DNA of 64,000 nt from Heterodera schachtii (lineage: Eukaryota > Nematoda > Chromadorea > Rhabditida > Heteroderidae), in contig SIJG01000010.1 in assembly GCA_023374025.1 (NCBI GenBank), positions 1,380,905 through 1,444,904 of the forward strand. Reading direction: 5' to 3'. The notes beneath the pieces are model-generated. The model saw only the letters and a program-made list of their open reading frames with translations, did not search any database and was not told the origin of the DNA. Shown in pieces: positions 34,876 to 43,300 of the stretch. How positions within the stretch are numbered: position 1 is the first letter of the stretch; each line of letters begins with the position of its first letter. Made by a program: the position numbers and the translations under genes.

Positions 34876-35490
34876 GGAAAGAACATTTTCCTCCACCGAC
34901 AATTTTAGAGACCGGCACGATAAGTTTTTCATTATTTGTCTCTTGGGTTCAATCCCCCGATTGAACAGAAAGTTTTTTTTTTGTAATTTCTTTACCATTA
35001 TTTTAATTGAATTTAATTAATAAAATTATCAACTTAAAATTTATTTTTTTTTTCATTTTTAAAGAACCTATAAACACACAAATTAACCAAATATTTGGTA
35101 TTTTTTTGACAAATTCTGTTAACAAATCTCACTCAAAATTTCAAAATTTTCCGGCGGCGCCTATCGGCACCGCCGGACCCCGCCCCGACCCCAATTTTCC
35201 AAAAAAGTTTTCTCGAAAAAACAGCGCCACAAAAACAGCGATTTAAGAAATTGTTAATTTATTTAAAAAATCCAGAATTTTGGGACTCAGAAAATTCCAA
35301 GACGCCTGCCCCCCCCGAACTAAAAATTTTTAAATATTTCCAATGAATAATGAAAAAATTCTTCGAATCCCTCCCCCAAACGAAAATTTAAAAAATTTTA
35401 TGCGTATATTTTTGAATGTAGGCAATTTTCGTAACAAGTGCACTTCTAATTTAAATTTTTTTTCAAAAAAATTTTCTTTTGGGAAAATTC
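34876..35490. other. No gene; GC hairpin motif
   Basis: AT-rich sequence plus 'ccggcggcgcctatcggcac' near 35153, a short inverted GC motif that recurs at about 7860, 19700, 33250, 36200 and 38045. Confidence 0.5.
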
Positions 35491-35629
35491 CCGGTTGGTC
35501 CCGGTCCCGGCTTTTCTCGCGGTCCCGATCCCGGTCCCGGTCAAAAAATTTGGTCCCGGTCCCGACTTTTCTGGTCCCGGCAAGTCCCGGTCCCGTTTTT
35601 GTCAAATTTCCCGGTTCCGACCAACTCTA
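35490..35629. mobile_element. Solo GGTCCCGG-type hAT end
   Basis: 'ggtcccggtcccgg' repeats end in 'ccgaccaactcta' (TAGAGTTGGTCGG on the other strand). It is related to 24910-25121. Confidence 0.6.
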
Positions 35630-35894
35630 GTGAAAATCGAAAAAGCACTGGTAAATATGCGATAATTTTTATTAAATTGGGAAAAAAATAAAATTTATGA
35701 CAAAAATTCTAAATTTTACGATTATTGAATTGTGTTTTACGAAATTATGACATTTTTTAATTTGTAAATTTTCAAAATGATTGATAGTTTTCGTGAAAAT
35801 CTATAAACAAAATTGATGAAATCAATTAAAAATCGCAAATCTGGTCATTTTTCGATAAAATCTATTAATAAAATTTAAAAATCCCGGCGGCGCC

Positions 35895-36476
35895 CATACA
35901 TTAAATAGGGGGGGGGGGGGGGGGGTCGACCCCCCCTGACTTCGTTCGTATGATGGGCCGAAAGAGGGGGGGACTTCGTATTGGTTGGGACAAAAATGTG
36001 AAAAAGTGTGGGGAAAGGTCGGAGGGAAAAGAGAGAGGCGACTTCGTAAAGGCAAAAAAATTTGAATAACTTAACAAAAGCCTTTTAAATTTAGCCAATT
36101 TTGTACAAAAAAAAATTTACGAAATTGAGTAATTTGGTTTTTTTTTTATCAAATAGGACTCGTATTTTTTAACAAATTGTACTCCAATTTTCAAAAATTT
36201 TTCCGGCGGCGCCTATCGGCACCGCCGGACCCCCCCCCCCCCCCCGGTTCTCCAAAAGTTTTTTGGAAAAAGCGCGCCGCAAAAAAAGCGGATTTGAAAA
36301 ACCAAAAAATTTTTGGCGCAAGAGCAAAAAAAAAAAAAAAAGCTCTTCGCGAAATTGTCACGGGCCTGAAGAGTACTTCGTAAATTTTGGTCTCCGACCC
36401 CCCCTCGACTCCCCCTGGACTTCGTTCGTATGAAGTTGGGTCGACCCCCCCCCCCCCCCCTACTATTTAATGTATG
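35895..36476. mobile_element. 582-bp element with CATACATTAAATA termini and 8-bp TSD
   Basis: The left terminus is CATACATTAAATAG and the right ends CTATTTAATGTATG, each followed inward by a long poly-G/poly-C tract and 'gtcgacccc'. The TSD GCGGCGCC is at 35887-35894 and 36477-36484. It inserted into the GC hairpin motif described above. There are no coding signals. Confidence 0.85.
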
Positions 36477-36746
36477 GCGGCGCCTGTCGGACAGCCGGGC
36501 CATCCCCCCCCCCCCCCCCCTCACGTTTCCCAAAAGTTTTTTTTAAAAGCGCACCGCAAAAAGTGGGGTGAACAAAAAAATAAAAAATTTTCAGTGAATT
36601 TTAATTAAAAATGATGTTTTTTCGGCAACGATTCATTAAATAAAATATTTTCAACGGTATGGAAATAGCGAAAATGATAATAGGTAAAATAATAACATCA
36701 ATGTTGATATTTATTAAAACTAGGGTTCGAGCCCCGTGGGCGGGGG

Positions 36747-37396
36747 GGCAATGGTCAAGAATTGGTGTCCCGACGAAAAAAAATGTTAAAAATTTCGCAG
36801 CTATTTTTTCTAAGCTTAGAAAATGCGCTGATCACGAATCTGAACTCAGATTTTGAAAATCATTGATTTTTATCTATGATTTTTCATCAACTACTTGATT
36901 TTTCAAATTTTTTTAAAAATTTATTTTACAATGAATTTGGGTTAGAAAAATGCACTGATTACTAATTTGAGTTCTAATTTTGCAAAAACAATATTTTTGT
37001 CTATGATTTCTCATCAAATATCGGAAAAAAATAATCCGCAGCCAAGCGGATTCGAACCCCTTACCCCTGTCTCATAAGACCCATAAGGGCCAATAATAAA
37101 ACTTCAAAAAATCGTAAAAAACTTAACACTTAACTTCTCAAAACATTCAATAGCTCATTCGAAAGCTCTTTTTGAGCTCTACAACAGCTGCATATGAGTT
37201 AGGTATTTACACCAGATTAAATTTCAAAAATTTTTTTGGAAAAATCAAGTAGTTGATGAAAAATCATAGATAAAAATCAATGATTTTCAAAATCTGAGTT
37301 CAGATTCGTGATCAGCGCATTTTCTAAGCTTAGAAAAAATAGCTGCGAAATTTTTAACATTTTTTTTCGTCGGGACACCAATTCTTGACCATTGCC
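36747..37396. mobile_element. 650-bp GG-ended foldback nested in the hAT
   Basis: Inverted ends GGCAATGGTCAAGAATTGG, with arms continuing about 150 bp. The TSD GGCGGGGG is at 36739-36746 and 37397-37404, made inside the host element's G/C array. The central spacer (about 37040-37090) includes a tRNA 3'-half-like stretch ('ggggttcgaatccgctt' on the - strand). Confidence 0.92.
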
Positions 37397-38239
37397 GGCG
37401 GGGGTGGCTTTTCGCGGGGGCGGGGGATTGCGGGGGTCAGAGTCGCGGGGGCGGGGACGGAGGTGAGCAAATGACTCGCCCCCGGGGACGGGGGCGGGAG
37501 TTTGCTTTTAATTAGCTCCAAAAAATCTCATAAAAAAATTAATTTTTTTGAATGATGTGTTTGCTTCCACATTCCATTATTCGTTGTATCGCCTCGATTT
37601 AATTCTTTTTGGTATAATTGCACAGATATTGTCTAAAAATGACCAAATTTAGGGATTATAAATTATGCCAGAATAGTCAATTTTTATGGCTGTTTTTGTT
37701 TATTAATCCAGGGTTTCTATCTCGAAATTTTCAAAATAAGAAAGGCAAAAAAATAAGACTAGGGTTAAAAATAAGAACATTTTGCAAAATTGCTTCAAAT
37801 ATTTTATATTTTATTCGATTAAAAATGTATTAGTGCATTCGGGATCACTAAATCAGATTTTTACAATAACATTTTTTGCGGCACATTTCCAAAAAAACTT
37901 GGTGAATGTGCGAGGGGAGAGGTCCCGCCGGGAAAAAATTTTGAAAATTTGAATGCATTTGTTAACAAACTTTGTCCAAAAAAGGACAAAAATTTAAGGT
38001 CTTTGGCTAATTTTTAAGAAAATAATAGGGTTTTTTTGGGGCCGGCTGTGCCGGTTGGCGCCGCAAGGGGAAAATTTTCAGACTTTATATGAATTTTATT
38101 AGAAATTAGCAAATTTTTCAGAAATTTTCCTCTTTTAGATGAAAATAAGGCACTACCCCCAAATCAGAACATTTCTTACAAATAAGGACATATAGAAAAA
38201 CCATGTATTAATTGGAAAAATAAAATAAAAAGAAAACGT

Positions 38240-38400
38240 CAGCCGGTGTCGAACTCATAACAAAAAGTATTGTTAATGTTGAAGCACTAACCACTAATCC
38301 ACAAATATATTTAAACATGAAAATAAAATTCACTTTATTTCATAAAATTTGTCAAAATGATTAAAAAATTCAAAATTGTATAAATTTTTTGCCTTTTATC
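38240..38400 (-). repeat. tRNA-derived SINE-like repeat
   Basis: The - strand shows an A-box-like 'ttagtggttagtgc' and, about 40 bases on, a B-box-like 'gagttcgacacc'. Upstream on + is a conserved AT body ('actttatttcataaaatttg', 'caaaatgattaaaaaattc'). A second copy lies at 43030-43145, and a copy lacking the A-box part is at 8045-8110. It is proposed as a Pol III-derived short interspersed element; tails and TSDs were not resolved. Confidence 0.5.
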
Positions 38401-39114
38401 CACGAATATGCCATTCTTAGGGGTGTATTTTTCACCCCCGCGCCCCCGCGGGGGTGAAGGTCGCGGGGGCAGGGGATGCGGGGGTCTGAATCACGGGGAC
38501 GGGGGTGAGCCCCAAAAACCTGTCCCGTCCCCGGGGACGGGGGCGGGGGCGGGGCTCGAACCCTAATTAAAACAATGTTCGCTAAGAGAAAAATGTTGAT
38601 TTGCCTTTCTCTACCCCCCCCCCCCCCCCAAATGCTCAGAATTATTTTTATTATCTGTAATAAACATCTGATTTAACTATTTGAAGTAGATTGGAGGCAT
38701 TGGTCTCCGATTTAGAATTTGATCAAACATAAAGACACTTTGTTTTCCATTTGAATGCATTGGCGTTTTGATTTTTACGCCAATGATTTTTTGCCGCTTT
38801 TTTTTTCTTTTTTTACCGTCCATGCTAACAATTTTCTCACTGGTATTTCCCGAAACTATGAAATGCAACCTTAGTTTGTTCCCGAATTTTGTTATCCCTC
38901 AGGCTCATTGACAACAAACAGTTAATGCCGAACAGATTCAAAAATTGTTTGGATAAAATGTGATTTTCGTGTTTCTTTCATCCAAAGTACAATCCGCAAA
39001 AAATAGGAAACACCTAAAAGCCAGGCTTTATACAACGCAATTAATCAAATATTCTGCTCTTTTTTGTGTGACATCATTCGGAACTCGGCCAAATTGTGCT
39101 AATTGCTGTCAAAA

Positions 39115-40448
39115 ATGAACCGACGGTAATTAAATACTTAAAAATCACAAAATTCGTCATTTATTTAACTAAACTGTTTTTCCTTTTCCCATTTCAGTTG
39201 GATTTGCAACGACGTTTGGATGGACATTTTCCCATCCTTTGACCATGCCCAACTTGGCCTCAAATTGGCATTTCTTTCGCCACGTTTCAATGCGTTGGTG
39301 GACAAACATTTCGATGTCAAAAGCGAATTGACAATTTGGAGACCAATCGCAATTCGTCGCAAGTACAAAGGACCAAAAGCAAAACTTTATGTACGGATAA
39401 ATGGCGGATTTGTGCCATTTCCATTGCCCGACCGTCCGCTGCCCAGCAAAATCCGTTTTAAGCGCTTTCAGATTGAGTAATTGAAAATCAGAGCTATGAC
39501 AATAAAAGCATTCTTTTCATTTTCAGGTACATCGATCACTTCGTCATCGCTTTTCTTCGTTCAAACCACCAAATTTTTGACAAAAGCACCAATTTACATT
39601 TGTGGATTCCATCATCACATCACATGGATGAGCAGCAGCTGATTTAGGATGTTTTGTCCCAAGAAATTTGGCCCATTTTTTCGACAAACATTCGCCACTT
39701 ACGCTTTCCCCATGGTGATCATTTGAACAATTTGCGTCGTTTGATTTCACCGACAATTCTCATTGATCTCAATCATTTGATTTCAATCGATTCGTTTCGT
39801 CTGTTGCCCGCTACGATTGATGCTGATTTTTATGGGCCTAATGCAACAATTTCTGCTGGCCAAGCATTGTCCAAATGGTTGCACTCTCCGCGAAAAGATG
39901 GCCAACCCAAGCGATTACGTTGCGAAAATTACAACAAACGAACGGACTTCGATTGGATCAACAATTTCAAGAAGGTGTGGCCATAATTTCGACAAATTAC
40001 TGATTTTTGTTTTCCAAATTTTTTAGCAATTTCTTCGTGCCAATGCCATTTCTTCCGTCAGTTACGAAATTCATTTTTCTGTTCATGCGCCATCAATGCA
40101 AATTGTGCCATTTGAATTGGTGAATGAATGGACAAAGGAAAAGCTGACATTGGCCAAAGCAGACGAAAATGACTTGAAGGATAACAGTTGGATAATGAAA
40201 CGATGCAAAATTATTGGGGAGACAGCGGCGGTTAATTGGGAAGACGGAAATTGGGACAATTGTAATAGTGTGTTCATTTGGCTCGATATTTGCCTTAATT
40301 GCATTGGGTGAGCAATAAAAAAGGCATTTAATTTTGTTTAAATAATTCAAATTTCGCTTAATTTAGGCCATTTTCTCCATCACCGCAAGAAGAAGACGAA
40401 GCGGGACAAAGCATCACAAAAGGGGCGTCTTCTTCTGACAATGAGTGA
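39115..40448 (+). pseudogene. F-box-like family copy 7, single nonsense codon
   Basis: Exons: 39115-39125, 39198-39476, 39527-39974, 40027-40307, 40367-40448. Every splice site is canonical, phases agree, and the summed length is 1101 nt (367 codons). The one defect is TAG at 39645-39647 (codon 137) in exon 3, where intact copies have TGG in P-I-W-D-V. Downstream the frame is fully open (A-T-I-S-A-G-Q-A-L-S-K-W-L-H-S-P-R-K-D-G) to the end. It looks like a very recent loss, or a base-calling error worth checking. The 5' flank upstream is only partly conserved. Confidence 0.85.
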
Positions 40449-40639
40449 TGGACAAAAGAACAAAAACAGTGATCAGCCGTAGAAGAAATGAATTAATTAA
40501 GAAATGACCGCCGATCATAAATCAAATCAGTGATCAAATGCATTTTATCATGAAAAACCTCTGAATTTCGGTAAAAAAAAATCGGATGTATAAAAATGGT
40601 TTGCTATCTATTTGGGGGCAATCATGTCTTTTACTGGTC

Positions 40640-41170
40640 CCGAACAATTTGTTTTTTAAAGTTTTCTGAAAATCTAATAATATGTTTCTTGGGGTATTTT
40701 TAGGCGCTGAGTACGAATCCGGCCTCCTTTTTGGCGAATTCCGAGCCCTGAACCCGAATTCGAACATTTTTCGAAAAAAATTTTTTGGAATTTAATTTTT
40801 AATTCTAAGAACGGTTTAAATGATCTATTTATTGAAGAATTGAGTGATGGCATTAATATTTTTCAATATTTTAACCATTTTTAGATTAATAAATGAAATT
40901 AGGGGATTTGAATTTTCGACTTTTTATTCAAATTCGGGTCCGGGTTTAGCAATTGTTCGAAATGGATGCCAGATCCGTGATCAGCGGCCCCGAAAACCAT
41001 TGGAAATGCGTTTTCATGACTTTCGGAAACAAAAATTTTTTTCGAAAAATGTTCGAATTCGGGTTCCGGGTTCGGAATTCGCCAAAAAGGAGGCCGGATT
41101 CGTACTCAGCCCCTCAAAATACCCCAAGAAACATATTATTAGAATTTTCAGAAAAGTTTAAAAAACAATT
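40640..41170. repeat. Foldback-arm repeats, inverted pair
   Basis: Arm motifs in opposite orientation (40680-40770 and 41045-41170) flank another at 40915-41030. Inverted translations such as F-E-F-G-F-R-x-R-N-S-P-K-R-R-P-D-S-Y-S-A-P appear on both strands. It is likely a degraded foldback element of about 550 bp. Confidence 0.6.
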
Positions 41171-41281
41171 TTTTTCGGGACCAGTAAAAGACATGATTGC
41201 CCTATTTGGGTTGGTCGGGACCGGGAATTTTTGGCTGGGAAAACCGCTTCCTGTTCTTTGTGCGGAAGAGTAAAAGACCAA

Positions 41282-41350
41282 CCCGCGGTGGGACTTGAAC
41301 CGACGACCCCAGCAATCCGTGCCGTGCTCTTCCAACTGAGCTACGCAGCC
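41282..41350 (-). tRNA. tRNA-like sequence 2 (repeat-derived)
   Basis: The - strand has a D arm GCTC/GAGC with 'tagctcagttgg', a T arm with TTCAAGT loop, and an acceptor GGCTGCG whose partner ccgcggg pairs poorly. The anticodon loop is ACGGATT, so position 33 is C and the nominal anticodon GGA, as in 25390-25458. Those shared departures and the weak acceptor make a working tRNA unlikely. Confidence 0.5.
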
Positions 41351-41370
41351 TCTATCCATTATTCTCATTT

Positions 41371-42036
41371 CCCCCTATCTATGGGCGAAATCACTCTTAG
41401 TCCTCCACTCACATAGGCACAAGGGGGGAGAGTGCCGGGGTGTAGTATAGTCAACAACCGTAAAAAAACGGCACGAATGATATACCAATCGATTCGCCTT
41501 GACGAGCTATGCACGAAAAAGTCGGTCTCCAGTTGCGGAAATGCCAAAAAACCGGGTTTTGAACCGGCTTAAAACTCGAAAAATTGAGTGAAAAAGGGGG
41601 TCCCTGACCCTTTAAAACGGTAAAATTCGGACAAATTTGGTACCATTCGAAAGCTCTTGATCCGCTAAGTTTAAAAAACAAGGTATAAATTCGAACCGAT
41701 GCCATCTAGGCACTGGGACAGCTGAGTCCCAGTGAAAATGGACACTTCAGTACTGAAAATAAAAAAAGTTTTCTTTTTAACCGATTCAAAATTGTTTTGA
41801 TAAAAAGTGATTTTCAGGCAATCCTGAAGAATGGGGTTTCTATTTAAATTATTTTTTAATTTGTACTCAAAATCAGTTTCCGGGAGTTTTCGAGGGCGCT
41901 GGTCGCGAAACTGAACTTGGATTTACCCAATTGCGAACCCCGGACCCGAATTCGAACAAAAAATTTTACTATGTCCGAGTGCCGAATTTAACACAACCGG
42001 AAATTTCCCTGTCAAAACCGCGACTTTGGTACTCAG
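41371..42036. other. No gene; scattered repeat pieces
   Basis: A foldback-arm motif at about 41870-41960 and a CCCGTCCCG-type hAT end ending 'caactcta' at 42066. The rest is not recognised. Confidence 0.45.
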
Positions 42037-42713
42037 TTGTCCGTGTCCCGTCCCGTACAACTCTACTATCTATCGAGTGAATGTTTTTCTTTTAAAACTG
42101 TGACAATTAATTTTCGGGATTTTGACGGATTTACGACACACAAAATTTTCGCCATTTTTGGCGCCTTTTTCATGATTTTGGGAAAAATTCTTACTAAAAT
42201 TGCAATAAAAATGAAAAATACACCCCAAAAAAGCGACCTGAAAAAATTTCAGAAAATACACCCCTAAGAATTGAAAAAATTTTCTCACAAAAATTCTTCC
42301 CCGAAAATTAATTATTTTTCCTTCATAAAATTTGGTTTAAAAAATTATTTTAATTTATTTATCGAAATTGAGAGGTTTTTCATAAAATGCATTGATCACT
42401 AATGAAAATTATAATCGGTCGGTCCGTCTTAAGTCGAAAATTCAAGTCTTCCAAATTTCATTTGTTTTAGTCTAAAAATAGTTAAAATATGTATGATATG
42501 GAAACAAATTGAATGTCATTTATCAATGCTTCAGTAAAAAGATTATTCAAGCCATTTTTAGACTTAGGTGTTACTTCCAAATTTTTTTTTAGAAAAAGGT
42601 TCGAGTCCGGGTTCGGAATTTGCCAAAAAGAAGTCCGGAAACGTACTCAGCGCGTCAAAACACCCCTAGGAATATGTTATTAGATTTTTCAAAAACTTTT
42701 AAAAATTTTTTGT

Positions 42714-42862
42714 TACATTGGGTGAGCAATTAAAAAAGCATTTAATTTTGTTTAAATAATTCAAATTGCGTCTAATTAAGGCCATTGTCTCCGCCACCGG
42801 ATGAAGTGGAAGAAAAAGCCGGACAAAGCATCACAAATGGGCCGTCGTCTTCTGACAATTAG
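42714..42862 (+). pseudogene. Isolated intron 4 plus exon 5 of F-box-like family
   Basis: Begins 'cattgggtgagc', the end of exon 4 with its donor, followed by a complete intron 4 and exon 5 (42781-42862), which reads P-L-S-P-P-P-D-E-V-E-E-K-A-G-Q-S-I-T-N-G and stops. Everything upstream of the last few bases of exon 4 is replaced by a foldback-arm repeat. Confidence 0.8.
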
Positions 42863-42909
42863 TGACGGACAAAAGAACAAAAACAGTGATCAGCAGAAGA
42901 AGATGATTA

Positions 42910-42996
42910 GAAACATCATTTTGCAAAATTTCTCCTCTTTGGTGGTCCTCCTCTGTTGCGTTCCATTCCTTTTTTCTGCTCGTCATTTCTTCAAAT
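42910..42996 (+). repeat. Orphan fragment of F-box-like 5' flank
   Basis: 'catcattttgcaaaatttct' and 'ctttggtggtcctcctctgt' match the promoter-side block of complete copies. No exon follows on this strand. Confidence 0.6.
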
Positions 42997-43029
42997 GAAA
43001 TTTTATGATTAAAAACCTCTTAAATAAAT

Positions 43030-43145
43030 TTTCATGGTGGTAACGCACTAACCAATAAATCACAAAACAGATGTATAAACGAAAACAAATTAACTTTATT
43101 TTATAAAATTTGGCAAAATGGTTAAAAAAATTCTATTTTGATATT
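43030..43145 (-). repeat. Second copy of the tRNA-derived SINE-like repeat
   Basis: The - strand has 'ttggttagtgcgtt' (A-box-like). The + side shares 'actttattttataaaatttg' and 'caaaatggttaaaaaaattc' with 38340-38380. Confidence 0.45.
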
Positions 43146-43300
43146 TTTTGCCATCCGATTTATTTATTTATTGCCGAAATTGAGAGGTTTTTCTTCATAA
43201 AATGCATTCATTTTATCACTGATGAATTATGATCAATCGTCATTCTTAATTAATTTCTTCTTCTGTGGCTGATCACTGTTTTTGTTCTTTTGTCCGTCAC

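Larger units (their letters stand above)
36721..38565. mobile_element. 1.85-kb hAT-like element carrying a nested foldback
   Basis: The termini are TAGGGTTCGAGCCCCG and CGGGGCTCGAACCCTA, with TSD ATTAAAAC at 36713-36720 and 38566-38573. Subterminal arrays are GGGGGCGGGG-type. It is the longer relative of 7657-8289 and keeps the same internal order ('cattcgggatcactaaatc', GC hairpin, tRNA-like repeat). A 650-bp element is inserted at 36747. No transposase ORF. Confidence 0.9.
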
